Positions 33,456-42,533 are shown, counted from the stretch's first letter. The stretch is 64,000 nucleotides of DNA from Neobacillus sp. PS2-9 (GCF_030915525.1 NZ_CP133269.1:521001-585000); one strand, 5' to 3'. Made by a program: numbers and translations. Notes: generated by a model not told the origin, from the sequence alone.

Positions 33456-34774
33456 GTTTATCAAACGAGCAAGATAGACTTTCCCAATATATTGATAGAT
33501 TGAATCAAACCGGAAGAATAAACATAGACAAAGCGGATGATCAAGCATGGACTGAAATGCTCGATACCGTTCATCTGATTAAACTTTCCAACATAATAGA
33601 CATGCCGACACCTGATTTTGAAGAAAAAGGAATCCAGGTAATTAAAAAAGAGGTTGAGAAAACACGGAAAAAAGTGGTTGAGATAAAGACCCTCAAAAAA
33701 CGCACATGGAAAAAACATTTTTTGCCGGTAGTTGCTGCATCTTTAGTTGCTTTATCCGTTTGTCTTCCGACTTTTTTTCCTAATCAAAAAGCAAAGGCAG
33801 AACAGATTCGTGTGGTAAAAGAGCAACAGTTAGTTTCATTGGGTGTTTCAAAGGTTAATTTCCCAACTATGCTGTCAGATGGAAAATCGGTTGGCTTTGA
33901 AAAAGATGAAAAAATTTTTATTTGGAACCAAAGCAATCAATCGTTTAAACAATTTCCTTTGAATAGTTTTCAATATATGAGAAATCCAGCATGGTCGCCG
34001 GACGAGAAGACCATAGCATTTTCCGGTTATCAAACCAAGAATGCTGGGATTTGGCTAATGGAACAAGATGGATCGCACGTACGTCAACTAGCAGCACCGG
34101 GTTCCCCTGATGATTTTTATGACCATCCAACCTGGTCACCGGATGGGAAGAAGCTAGCCTTTGCTAAACAAAGCTATCAATTGAATGATTCAGATGGGGT
34201 AACTCAAACAAGCGAGGAAATATGGCTAATGGATATCGGGGCTGGCAAGTTAAGAAAAATCACTGATGGTTCTGAACCTAGCTGGTCACCAGATGGCAAG
34301 AATATCGCTTACACTAAGACCCGAATAAAAGGGGAATCGATTCAAAAAGAAGTGTGGATAATCAAGACGGATGGTTCCAATCCGAAAAAATTAACCGATG
34401 GAATGGAGCCAAAGTGGTCACCAAATGGTCAATTTCTCACTTTTGCTAGGAATACAACCACTAATGAAAAAGTGGGTACGGAAAAAGCTCAAATTGTTGT
34501 TACGTATCGTGAGATCTTGGCTTTACATGTGGAAAGCAAAAGCGAATCACAATTAACAAAGTCAAAATTAAATGAACGAGAGTTAAACAACCTCATTTCC
34601 TCATCCAAATCAGCGACAAACAATTTGCCAGTGAATGTTGTCATGAGCGGTGAATATAGTGACTGGCAGCCAAGCTGGTCAAAAGACGGGAAGAGCATCG
34701 TGTTTGTTAGGGATACCAATGAGGAAAAAGGCAATCACTTTAACTTAATGAAAATTGACTTAAAATATGAATAA
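33452..34774 (+). CDS. Probable anti-sigma factor with TolB/WD40-type beta-propeller
   Basis: 440 residues, start overlapping the sigma stop. A cytoplasmic part (about 1-85, amphipathic, with EMLDTVHLIKLS), one membrane helix (about 91-108), then an outside domain with repeated blades: AWSPDEKTIAFSG, TWSPDGKKLAFAK, SWSPDGKNIAYTK, KWSPNGQFLTFAR and SWSKDGKSIVFVR. These are PD40/TolB-like propeller repeats. By position it should bind the sigma factor, and the propeller could sense a cell-wall ligand or protein. The N-terminal part shows no clear zinc-binding anti-sigma motif, so the role is inferred. Confidence 0.7.
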   Translation: MSLSNEQDRLSQYIDRLNQTGRINIDKADDQAWTEMLDTVHLIKLSNIIDMPTPDFEEKGIQVIKKEVEKTRKKVVEIKTLKKRTWKKHFLPVVAASLVALSVCLPTFFPNQKAKAEQIRVVKEQQLVSLGVSKVNFPTMLSDGKSVGFEKDEKIFIWNQSNQSFKQFPLNSFQYMRNPAWSPDEKTIAFSGYQTKNAGIWLMEQDGSHVRQLAAPGSPDDFYDHPTWSPDGKKLAFAKQSYQLNDSDGVTQTSEEIWLMDIGAGKLRKITDGSEPSWSPDGKNIAYTKTRIKGESIQKEVWIIKTDGSNPKKLTDGMEPKWSPNGQFLTFARNTTTNEKVGTEKAQIVVTYREILALHVESKSESQLTKSKLNERELNNLISSSKSATNNLPVNVVMSGEYSDWQPSWSKDGKSIVFVRDTNEEKGNHFNLMKIDLKYE

Positions 34775-34796
34775 TCCCAAAAAGGCAGGAAAAGCA

Positions 34797-35345
34797 ATGA
34801 AGATTGGAATTATGATTAGTTCGCTGTTACTCATAATGACTGTAATCTCTGGGTGTGGAAATGGATCCTCGCCTAACAAGAAGGTCGGTCTAGAAAAAAA
34901 TACTGTCAACGAAAACGAGAAGATCATGAATCATACAAATGAAAGTACAGCAAAAGAAACACAGGAAGTTCTTCTGGATCATTTGAAAATAAAAGTAAGC
35001 AGCCAATGGAGTGTCAATAAAGGGATAGATTCTGCAGCTTTTTCAATCAAAGGTAAATCGGTAGGTATCATTGAGGGGCTGGCCTACGCTGATTCATTAG
35101 AGGCGGTATTACCCAATCAATCCATTGTAACTGACAAACAGAAACTAACACAGCTACCATTTGATGCGTATCAAGTAACTACCAGCAGTGACACGGTGAG
35201 GTCGAAAACAAAAACGGAGACCCATATATACATGTTCATTGAGCCTAAAAAGGCCGTTTACGATTTGCACTTTGATGCTAATTTGGTGGATGAAACAACT
35301 ATTTTACAAATTGTTCGATCTGCTGAGATTGTCCATACTGAGTGA
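34797..35345 (+). CDS. Lipoprotein of the sigma locus
   Basis: 182 residues from ATG 34797 (AGGAAA upstream; the longer start at 34767 lacks a ribosome site and adds ten residues before the signal). Lipid signal peptide ending at VISGCGNG, then a polar linker and a globular part (about 60-182). The latter has VLLDHLKIKVSSQWSVNK and SVGIIEGLAY, reminiscent of small outside domains that accompany anti-sigma factors. Third gene of the sigma operon, overlapping or abutting the propeller gene. Function unknown. Confidence 0.7.
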   Translation: MKIGIMISSLLLIMTVISGCGNGSSPNKKVGLEKNTVNENEKIMNHTNESTAKETQEVLLDHLKIKVSSQWSVNKGIDSAAFSIKGKSVGIIEGLAYADSLEAVLPNQSIVTDKQKLTQLPFDAYQVTTSSDTVRSKTKTETHIYMFIEPKKAVYDLHFDANLVDETTILQIVRSAEIVHTE

Positions 35346-35373
35346 CATTCATACAGAAATTCAAGACAAGAAC

Positions 35374-35408
35374 AAAAGCTACCAGAGAATGGTGGCTTTT
35401 TCTTTTTT
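35374..35408 (+). terminator. Rho-independent terminator
   Basis: AAAAGCTACCA pairs with TGGTGGCTTTT (one G-T pair), then TCTTTTTT. It ends the sigma operon. Confidence 0.8.
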
Positions 35409-35465
35409 GGAGAGGGAGCAAAACAATGACGCTCAAGTAGAAAAATGATATTTTTTAGAAAATAT

Positions 35466-35492
35466 TGTAACTTTTTGTAAGAACTGCTCGTT
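35466..35492 (+). promoter_or_regulatory. ECF-type promoter before the acyltransferase gene
   Basis: TGTAAC (35466-35471), 17-bp spacer, CGTT (35489-35492) continuing TTTT. It has the same elements as the promoter at 32881, suggesting that the neighbouring ECF sigma factor reads both. Confidence 0.55.
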
Positions 35493-35554
35493 TTTTCTAA
35501 TGGGATGAATCGATCCCCTCGATGGAATGAGATTTTATTAAGGAGGAGTTTATT

Positions 35555-37399
35555 TTGCCTATTCCTATAAAAGAAAACAAGCGGTACATTGCTGGGATTG
35601 ATGGATTAAGGGCTATAGCTGTCCTTTCCGTCATAGCCTATCATCTAAATGTAAGTTGGGCTCCAGGTGGGTTATTAGGAGTGGTGATATTCTTTGTTTT
35701 ATCAGGTTATTTAATTACAGATCTTATCGTTATGGAGTGGGAGGAAAATGGTTCTATTAATCTAAAAAAATTCTGGCATAGAAGAATACGAAGGTTATTT
35801 CCTGCACTAATTGTGATGGTGATTGTAGTCATGGCGTGGATTACTCTATTCAATTGTGCCATCATCCCAAATATAAGAGGTGATTTACTAGCTTCTCTTT
35901 TTTATATAAGCAATTGGTGGTTTATTTTTCATAAAATCTCTTATTTTTCTAGTTTCGGAACGCCATCTCCCTTTACACATTTATGGTCTTTAGCAGTGGA
36001 AGAACAATTTTATATCCTTTGGCCATTGCTATTAATTTTGGGCTTAAAGGTTTTTAGACGAAGAACATCGATATTGTGGGTCACACTGATCATCGCAATA
36101 ATCTCTATATCTCTTATGGGATTGAATTATAAAGTAGGGACAGACCCAAGTAGAATTTATTATGGAACAGATACAAGGCTTTTCTCGCTTCTATTTGGAG
36201 CATTTCTTGCATTGATTTGGCCTAGTCGAAAGCTCTCCAAACGTGCGCCAAGATTTGCCATCATTACTTTAGATGTAGCAGGTAGTTTAAGTTTTGTCAT
36301 ATTAATAGTAATGATTTGGAAAACCAACCAGTTTGAAGCGTTTCTATATAGAGGCGGAATGGTCCTAACGTCATTAGCGGCATTAATCTTGGTTGCTACA
36401 TTGGCACACCCAGGCAGTCATCTTAGTAAACTACTTGGATTCAAGCCGCTTCGATGGATTGGTGTTCGTTCCTACTCCATGTATCTTTGGCACTATCCCA
36501 TTATTGTCTTAAGCAATCCTGTAGCTAATAATGAAGAATTAAATATTCTTCGTATGACATTACAGGTTTTCGGAATTTTTTTACTATCTGCACTGTCATG
36601 GCGTTATATAGAAAATCCCATAAGACGTGGAGCTATTGGTAAATTTCTAAACAATCGTGAACCTACAAAACCATTGTTTAAACAGGTTTCTCTTCTTCAA
36701 AAGCTTCTATTGGTTTTGTCCCTTTTAACCATAGGAATTTCCTTTTGGGGAATGTCGTCGTCTGCTTCCGAAAGCAAGAATCACAGGACAAATGATATTC
36801 AGTTAATAACAACCGAACGAAAAAAATGGCAGGATAAAGACAATGAGCAAAAGAACAATAGTTCTCCTAGTAAGGAAGCGAATAATGGTCAAGTGGAGGA
36901 AAAAAAGTCGGGTCCTGTGTCAGGAGTAGATGAAACAAGCATTACAGCAATTGGAGATTCCGTTATGCTTATGGTGGCTCCTTATTTAAAAAAAGAGTTT
37001 CCGGAGATTGTCATAGATGCAAAAGTTGGGCGTCAAATGAGAGATGCTTCTACTGTCATACAACGCTTAAAATCAGAAGGTAAATTAGGTGATAAAGTGA
37101 TCATAGAATTAGGAACAAATGGTCCAATTGATAAAAATCAGCTTGTTTCTTTAATAGACTCTCTGGGTAATAGAAAGAAAATTATTTTAGTGAACTCACG
37201 GGTACCCCGTCCTTGGGAAAGTAAGGTGAATTCAATTCTAAGAGAGGTTACGGCATCGTCCTCTAGAATTTCTTTGGTGAATTGGTATGATGCGAGTATG
37301 GGAAAAGATTCATACTTTTATTCAGATGGCGTACATCCAAATATAAAAGGCTCTCAGATTTATGCCTCACTTATAGCAAAAGCAGCAATAAAAAAATGA
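35555..37399 (+). CDS. OatA/YrhL-like membrane acyltransferase with SGNH domain
   Basis: 614 residues from TTG 35555 behind AAGGAGGAG. The acyltransferase_3 domain spans about 10-375 with ~10-11 membrane segments and GIDGLRAIAVLSVIAYHL (catalytic His), FFVLSGYLIT, FWHRRIRRLFPAL and HLWSLAVEEQFYILWP. After a polar linker comes an outside SGNH esterase-like domain (about 460-614) with AIGDSVML, GTNGPI and DGVHPN. This is the layout of peptidoglycan O-acetyltransferases, which give lysozyme resistance. Teichoic-acid acylation is the alternative. It is probably controlled by the nearby ECF sigma factor. Confidence 0.85.
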   Translation: MPIPIKENKRYIAGIDGLRAIAVLSVIAYHLNVSWAPGGLLGVVIFFVLSGYLITDLIVMEWEENGSINLKKFWHRRIRRLFPALIVMVIVVMAWITLFNCAIIPNIRGDLLASLFYISNWWFIFHKISYFSSFGTPSPFTHLWSLAVEEQFYILWPLLLILGLKVFRRRTSILWVTLIIAIISISLMGLNYKVGTDPSRIYYGTDTRLFSLLFGAFLALIWPSRKLSKRAPRFAIITLDVAGSLSFVILIVMIWKTNQFEAFLYRGGMVLTSLAALILVATLAHPGSHLSKLLGFKPLRWIGVRSYSMYLWHYPIIVLSNPVANNEELNILRMTLQVFGIFLLSALSWRYIENPIRRGAIGKFLNNREPTKPLFKQVSLLQKLLLVLSLLTIGISFWGMSSSASESKNHRTNDIQLITTERKKWQDKDNEQKNNSSPSKEANNGQVEEKKSGPVSGVDETSITAIGDSVMLMVAPYLKKEFPEIVIDAKVGRQMRDASTVIQRLKSEGKLGDKVIIELGTNGPIDKNQLVSLIDSLGNRKKIILVNSRVPRPWESKVNSILREVTASSSRISLVNWYDASMGKDSYFYSDGVHPNIKGSQIYASLIAKAAIKK

Positions 37400-37421
37400 C
37401 GTATGCTAATTCATACGTCAT
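37390..37421 (-). terminator. Terminator for the GntR gene (minus strand)
   Basis: ATGACGTATG/CATACGTCAT stem; read on the minus strand it is followed by TTTTTTT. It also overlaps the stop of the acyltransferase gene and may serve both directions. Confidence 0.75.
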
Positions 37422-37446
37422 TTCTAGTGTCGTCTATTATTTTTCC

Positions 37447-38145
37447 TTATGCCTCAGTTACCGCATTTTCCGTAATCGAACGTTCCACGCTTTCTAGATG
37501 TTCCTTCATACATTGCTGTGCTAACTCTGAATTTTTCTGTTTGATTGCTTGTAAAATTCTCGTGTGTTCTTGAACGGATTGTAAGGCACGACCAGGAATT
37601 TGCATGGTTTTACTTCGTGACTCAGACAATAAATCAATTAGATAATTCATAATCCCGGTTAAAACGGTATTCTTTGAGTTATTGGCTATTGTTATATGAA
37701 ATTTATGGTCCAATTCAGCTAATCTCGTATAATCTATTTTTCCTTTGACGATTTCATTTGCTTCATTCACAATATGCTCTAACTCAGTGAATTGGTCGTT
37801 AGTCGAGTTTTCAATTGCCCACTTGACGGTCCATTCTTCGAGGATCTTTCGGACAGAGAAAAAGTCTTTAATCTGTTCAGTTGAGACAAAAAGTGCTTCC
37901 GTCACCTTTTGAATTTGATGTTCGGGTGAGGCAACAAATACGCCTGTTCCATGCTTCACTTGTAGGTACCCATAGGCTTCGAGAATTTTGTAGGCTTCCC
38001 TCACCGTATTTCTACTGACGGAAAGCTCGATCCCCATCTCTCTTTCTCCTGGTATTCGTTCCCCGACTTGGTATTCTCCAGCTTGAATTTTTCTCTTAAT
38101 ACTGTCTGCTACCTGTTCAGAAATTCCTTTTCTATTAAATTCCAC
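37447..38145 (-). CDS. GntR family regulator, FadR subfamily
   Basis: 232 residues from GTG 38145, which follows GGAGGG by 12 bases; an upstream GTG at 38181 would add 12 residues that span this ribosome site. Winged helix (about 8-75: EQVADSIKRKIQAGEYQVGERIPGEREMGIELSVSRNTVREAYKIL) and an all-helical FCD domain (about 85-220) with LDHKFHITIANNS, which carries metal-ligand His. FCD proteins bind small carboxylates. It is divergent from the TRAP operon, and a TGGT-N11-ACCA palindrome recurs before both TRAP and sulfolactate genes. Confidence 0.85.
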   Translation of the reverse strand: MEFNRKGISEQVADSIKRKIQAGEYQVGERIPGEREMGIELSVSRNTVREAYKILEAYGYLQVKHGTGVFVASPEHQIQKVTEALFVSTEQIKDFFSVRKILEEWTVKWAIENSTNDQFTELEHIVNEANEIVKGKIDYTRLAELDHKFHITIANNSKNTVLTGIMNYLIDLLSESRSKTMQIPGRALQSVQEHTRILQAIKQKNSELAQQCMKEHLESVERSITENAVTEA

Positions 38146-38286
38146 GTTATCACTGCTCCCTCCGTTAAAATCGAAGCGCACTTTATGTTTTTAATAATCT
38201 AGTACCTTTATACTAGTTGCTCTTAATTTTATTTAAGCACTCAGTAAATAACTTGTAAATGGTTTCCATCAATTTTTGGATTTTAT

Positions 38287-38305
38287 TGGTTAGGTGACCC
38301 AACCA
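38287..38305. promoter_or_regulatory. GntR operator 3
   Basis: TGGTTAGGTGACCCAACCA, a 19-bp palindrome in the 381-bp gap between gntR and the TRAP genes, nearer gntR. Suits self-control of the regulator. Confidence 0.7.
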
Positions 38306-38380
38306 GTACCAGTGTATTTTCATTAAACCATTTTTATTATTACTAAGCAATAAATATTTTTAATAGGAAAAATAATATTT

Positions 38381-38433
38381 GATTTTTTAGAAAATTGAAA
38401 TATAATTAATTTAGTGGTTGGGTGACTGAACCA
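38381..38433 (+). promoter_or_regulatory. Promoter and GntR operator 4 before the TRAP operon
   Basis: TTGATT (about 38380) and TATAAT (about 38401) about 16 bp apart form a sigma-A promoter. TGGTTGGGTGACTGAACCA at 38415-38433 lies over the expected transcription start. Confidence 0.7.
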
Positions 38434-38526
38434 TATTAGGAGGGAGGAGTACATACTATTACTAGCTAACCAGGTTGATTTTTTAAAAATTTGAAAGGGC
38501 TTACAAATTGGTAGGGAGGTTAAGAA

Positions 38527-39534
38527 ATGAAAAAAGCTTCTGTCTTCGTTCTCATAGTGTTAACCTGTTTATTCATGATTACCGGCTGTTCCAGTACCAG
38601 TACGGCAACAAGTAAAGGCACAGATGCAGAGTATGTTTTAAGGCTCGGACATTTGCAGACAGAAACTCATCCTTATCATAAGGGAGCTTTAAAGTTTAAA
38701 GAGCTAGTTGAGAAAGAATCAAAAGGGAGAATTAGAATTGATATTTTTCCTAGCAGCCAGTTAGGAAACGGGAGGGACCAGATTGAGGGAGCCCAAATCG
38801 GATCGATTCACTTCCACATAGGTTCCGTTGCACCAGTGACTAATTTTGCCCCGAAGTTTAATGTACTCAATCTTCCTTATTTATTTGAAAGTCGTGAGCA
38901 TGCCTTTAGGGTTCTCGATGGAGAAATCGGTAAGGAACTAGGAGAAGACCTGGCGAATCGTGGGTTAATGAATTTAGGTTTTATGGAAAACGGCTGGAGA
39001 CATATGACCAATAATGTCAAGCCAATTAAAACTGCTAAAGATGCAGCAAGTATGAAAATTAGAGTCCAGGAATCGCCACCCTATATTTCGTTTGTGAAGG
39101 CACTGAAATCAACTCCTGTTCCGGTACCGTTTGGGGAACTTTACACCGCGCTCGAGCAGCATGTCGTAGATGGTCAGGAAAATCCGCTTGCGCAGATTTA
39201 TTTAAACAAATTTAATGAAGTTCAAAAGTATTTGACGTTAACCGCTCATAATTATGATGCCGCTGTTTTTATTATGAGTAAAACCACCTATGACACGCTG
39301 CCAAAGGATTTGCAAAAGGTGATCACCAAAGCATCCAAAGAGGCAATTCAATATGAGAGAAAAGTAGCTTTAGAGGATGAGAAACAACTGCTTGAGGACC
39401 TGAGAAAAACAGATATTCAAATCGAGGAAAACCCTGACTTAGACTCCTTTAGAGAAGCGGTTAAACCAGTATACAAAGAGTTTGAAGGCTCCATTGGAAA
39501 AGATCTGCTGGAAAAAATAGAAAGCTTAAAATAA
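38527..39534 (+). CDS. TRAP transporter solute-binding lipoprotein (DctP family)
   Basis: 335 residues behind GGGAGG. Lipoprotein signal ending ITGCSS (Cys ~21), then a DctP fold: LRLGHLQTETHPYHKGALKFKELVEKES, GQEN-type substrate loop as DGQENPLAQIYLNKF and the carboxylate-binding Arg region KIRVQESPPYISFVKAL. It catches an organic acid outside the membrane and passes it to DctQM. The shared operator with the sulfolactate genes makes sulfolactate or a similar C3 sulfonate the leading candidate. Confidence 0.85.
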   Translation: MKKASVFVLIVLTCLFMITGCSSTSTATSKGTDAEYVLRLGHLQTETHPYHKGALKFKELVEKESKGRIRIDIFPSSQLGNGRDQIEGAQIGSIHFHIGSVAPVTNFAPKFNVLNLPYLFESREHAFRVLDGEIGKELGEDLANRGLMNLGFMENGWRHMTNNVKPIKTAKDAASMKIRVQESPPYISFVKALKSTPVPVPFGELYTALEQHVVDGQENPLAQIYLNKFNEVQKYLTLTAHNYDAAVFIMSKTTYDTLPKDLQKVITKASKEAIQYERKVALEDEKQLLEDLRKTDIQIEENPDLDSFREAVKPVYKEFEGSIGKDLLEKIESLK

Positions 39535-39553
39535 TCATGTGGAGGTGCATTCA

Positions 39554-40132
39554 ATGAAAGGGTTTATGACGGAACTGAGTAAAAAAGTGGATAAAGCCAG
39601 CAAATTTCTCTTAATCTTCTTTTTCGTTATTGCTTTCGTGGCTACGGTGTATCAAGTGTTTTCCCGGTTCGTTTTACAGAGTTCCATCGTGCAAAAGACG
39701 CTTCCAATGGTTGATTTTTCCGTATTTAATTTAAGCTGGGCGGAAGAGCTCATTCGTTACATGTTTGTCTGGATTGTTTTTTTAGGGATCGGAATTGTTT
39801 ATAAAAGCAAGGAACATGCACAGGTGGAAATTTTACTTCATTATTTGCCTGAAAAATTGAAAGGTAAGCTGCAAGTCCTCATTGAAGTCATCAACTCCGC
39901 TGTCTTTCTATTTTTAATCGTATATGGCTTTAGCATCTTAAAATTTACTAGTCAACAAATATCCCCTTCAATGGGACTGAATATGACGCTGATTTATGGC
40001 TCTGTCCTCGTCTGTTCGCTCATCTGTCTTCTTCATTCTTTTGTTAACATACTTAATTTGGTAGTTGGAAAAGAGGAAAAGGCTCGGATTGTTCAGGTAG
40101 AAGTGGCAAATGAGAATCCCCATATAGGATAG
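39554..40132 (+). CDS. TRAP transporter small membrane subunit (DctQ family)
   Basis: 192 residues from ATG 39554 behind GTGGAGG; an in-frame GTG at 39539 overlaps that site. Four membrane segments (about 16-36, 60-80, 105-127, 140-163) with the DctQ mark SWAEELIRYMFVWIVFLGIGIVYKSKEHAQVEIL. It forms the membrane complex with DctM. It sits 19 bp after dctP and 16 bp before dctM. Confidence 0.85.
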   Translation: MKGFMTELSKKVDKASKFLLIFFFVIAFVATVYQVFSRFVLQSSIVQKTLPMVDFSVFNLSWAEELIRYMFVWIVFLGIGIVYKSKEHAQVEILLHYLPEKLKGKLQVLIEVINSAVFLFLIVYGFSILKFTSQQISPSMGLNMTLIYGSVLVCSLICLLHSFVNILNLVVGKEEKARIVQVEVANENPHIG

Positions 40133-40148
40133 AAAAGGAGGAAGTTGA

Positions 40149-41435
40149 ATGACAGTAGCAGTTATTGTCCTGGTTGTCCTGTTTGTACTGATGTTTCTGG
40201 GTGTTCCTATTGCTATCTCGTTAATATTAGCATCCATTTCCGGTTTTTTATCTAGTATCTACTATGTTCCATTAGAAGTCGTTCCTCAAAGATTATTAAC
40301 CTCTGTAGATTCGTTTCCACTTCTAGCTATTCCCTTTTTCATGCTGACGGGTGAATTTATGATGTCTGGCAGTATGGGACAACGGATTGCGGGATTTGCT
40401 TTTGCATCGGTCGGCTGGCTGCGTGCCGGTTTAGCACAGGTTTCGACGTTAACAAGTATGTTCTTCGCAGGAATTTCGGGATCAGGTGCAGCAGATACGG
40501 CGGCTGTCGGTAAAATGATGATCCCAATGATGGAGAAAAAAGGCTACGATAAAGGATTTGCCGCTGCTACTGTAGCGAGTGCAGGAACCATCGCAGTCGT
40601 TATTCCGCCATCCATTCCTATGATTGTATACGGAGTAACGGCAGGCGTTTCGATTGGGGATTTGTTCACAGCCGGGATTGTCCCTGGAATCTTAATTGGT
40701 TTGTCGATTATGATGCTAAACTATTGGCTGACAAAAAAGAATAACTATTCTCAAGAGAACACGAAGTTTGAATTCTCTTCTTTCAAAAAGACTTTCTTTG
40801 AAGGAATATTGGCCTTAATCCTTCCATTAATTATCATCTTTGGAATAAGGGGAGGTATTTTTACTCCGACGGAAGCTGGTGCGATTGCTGCTGCCTATGC
40901 TTTTATTATCAATAAATTTGTCTATAAGGATATGGATTGGAAGGATGTACCGGAGGCTTTTATTAAAGCAGGTAAAATGACAGGGATGGTTGTCTTTATT
41001 ATTGCAGCTGCGAATCTATTTGGCTGGCTGCTAACCGCTGAACAAATTCCGCAGCTACTTGTTAATCTAGTAACTGGATTCTCTGATAATCGTTATCTCA
41101 TCCTGCTTATGTTCACGGTTATTTTCTTTATCGCAGGCTGCTTCTTGAACGCATCTGCGGCGATTACAATCTTAACACCATTATTGCTGCCGATTGCTAT
41201 AGCAGCAGGAATTGACCCGGTGTTCTTTGGACTCATTATGGTCGTTAACCTATCAATCGGACTCATCACACCGCCAGTAGGATTAGACCTCTTTGTTGTA
41301 AAAGGGATAGCCGACATTTCCTACGATAAACTGGTCCGATCGATTGCACCCTTCATTGTCGTCATGGTCGTTGACCTACTAATCATCACCTTCTTCCCGG
41401 CATTATCCATGTTTTGGGTGACCATGGGTAAATAA
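40149..41435 (+). CDS. TRAP transporter large permease (DctM family)
   Basis: 428 residues behind AAAAGGAGG. Twelve or so hydrophobic segments with DctM marks: FPLLAIPFFMLTGEFM, GISGSGAADTAAVGKMMIPMMEKKGYDKGFAAATVASAGTIAVVIPPSIPMIVYG, FTPTEAGAIAAAYA and LSIGLITPPVGLDLFV. It is the sodium-coupled channel of the TRAP system. The operon ends in a 44-bp palindrome. Confidence 0.9.
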   Translation: MTVAVIVLVVLFVLMFLGVPIAISLILASISGFLSSIYYVPLEVVPQRLLTSVDSFPLLAIPFFMLTGEFMMSGSMGQRIAGFAFASVGWLRAGLAQVSTLTSMFFAGISGSGAADTAAVGKMMIPMMEKKGYDKGFAAATVASAGTIAVVIPPSIPMIVYGVTAGVSIGDLFTAGIVPGILIGLSIMMLNYWLTKKNNYSQENTKFEFSSFKKTFFEGILALILPLIIIFGIRGGIFTPTEAGAIAAAYAFIINKFVYKDMDWKDVPEAFIKAGKMTGMVVFIIAAANLFGWLLTAEQIPQLLVNLVTGFSDNRYLILLMFTVIFFIAGCFLNASAAITILTPLLLPIAIAAGIDPVFFGLIMVVNLSIGLITPPVGLDLFVVKGIADISYDKLVRSIAPFIVVMVVDLLIITFFPALSMFWVTMGK

Positions 41436-41441
41436 AAATTT

Positions 41442-41485
41442 GGGGACAGTCCCCCGCCGCTTTAGAGCAGTGGGGGACTGTCCCC
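41442..41485. repeat. 44-bp palindrome, probable terminator of the TRAP operon
   Basis: GGGGACAGTCCCCCGCCGC left arm, GGGGGACTGTCCCC right arm, then GTTTT. Confidence 0.85.
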
Positions 41486-41537
41486 GTTTTATGATATTAT
41501 AGATATATGAAATTGAAATGTAACGAGGTTGAGGAAC

Positions 41538-42533
41538 ATGAGTACAATTTTGGATATTGCCAAGCTTGCGGGTGTGGCGAAGAGTACGGTGTCTCGGTAT
41601 TTGAATGGTGGTTCTGTTGGGGAAGCGACCAAAAAGAAAATTGAACAGGCAATCAAGGAGACCGGGTATACTCCCAATCCGTTTGCGCAAAGCTTGAAAG
41701 CAAAGAAAACCAATATTATTGGCACGATTGTCCCCAGGCTGGATTCCTATGCTTCTTCGCAGACGTTAATTGGCATCGATGAACAATTAAAGCAACTAAA
41801 TTATCAAATGCTAATCTCCAATACCAGTCAAAGTCTGGAACGAGAGATTGAAAGCATTTATAGCTTCGCCAATCAAAAAATGGCGGGGATTATTTTGCTT
41901 GCGACTGAAATCACGGATCAGCATATCAAGGCCTTTGAAACGGTTAACGTTCCTGTCCTGTTAATTGGACAAGAGCATGAGGACTTTCATAGTCTGATCC
42001 ATGATGATTTCAACGCTGGGTATGAGATGGGAAGGTATGTCCTTGAAAAGGGATACCGGAAAATTGCTTATCTAGGCGTAACCGAACGGGATATTGCTGT
42101 TGGGGTGAAGCGAAAGCAGGGCTTTACAAAGGCTATTCAAGAAGTAGCGGATTGCGAGGTTCGATTCTATGAGACTTTGTTCAAGATTCCAGCAGCGCAA
42201 GCGAGTGCAACGGAAATCATCCGTGAATTCCAGCCCTCTATCATTGTTTGTGCGACCGATAATATTGCCCTTGGGGTTCTGAAGGCAGCGTATACTGAGG
42301 GGCCCAAAATTCCCGAGGATTTAGCGGTAACGGGTTTTGGCGGCTATGATGTGACAGAAATCATCCATCCGGGCTTAACGACTGCGAAGTTTTTTTACAA
42401 GGAAGCGGGAGAAACAGCTGCAAGGCAAATGGTCGAGTTAGTCAATGAACGCAATGTGGAAAAAATAATTGTTTCTAAATTTGAAATAGTCGAAAGAGAA
42501 AGCGTTGACAATCGCTTTAAGCGTACCCTATAA
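41538..42533 (+). CDS. LacI family regulator of sucrose genes
   Basis: 331 residues from ATG 41538 behind GAGG. LacI helix-turn-helix (about 1-25: TILDIAKLAGVAKSTVSRYLNG), hinge, and a periplasmic-binding-like effector domain (about 60-325) with GTIVPRLDSYASSQTLIGIDEQLK and ATDNIALGVLKAAYTEG. Its neighbours (sucrose PTS, GH32, fructokinase) and the GGAACCGGTTCC operators downstream mark it as the local sucrose/fructoside repressor (ScrR/SacR type). The promoter of the following operon lies inside its last codons. Confidence 0.85.
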   Translation: MSTILDIAKLAGVAKSTVSRYLNGGSVGEATKKKIEQAIKETGYTPNPFAQSLKAKKTNIIGTIVPRLDSYASSQTLIGIDEQLKQLNYQMLISNTSQSLEREIESIYSFANQKMAGIILLATEITDQHIKAFETVNVPVLLIGQEHEDFHSLIHDDFNAGYEMGRYVLEKGYRKIAYLGVTERDIAVGVKRKQGFTKAIQEVADCEVRFYETLFKIPAAQASATEIIREFQPSIIVCATDNIALGVLKAAYTEGPKIPEDLAVTGFGGYDVTEIIHPGLTTAKFFYKEAGETAARQMVELVNERNVEKIIVSKFEIVERESVDNRFKRTL

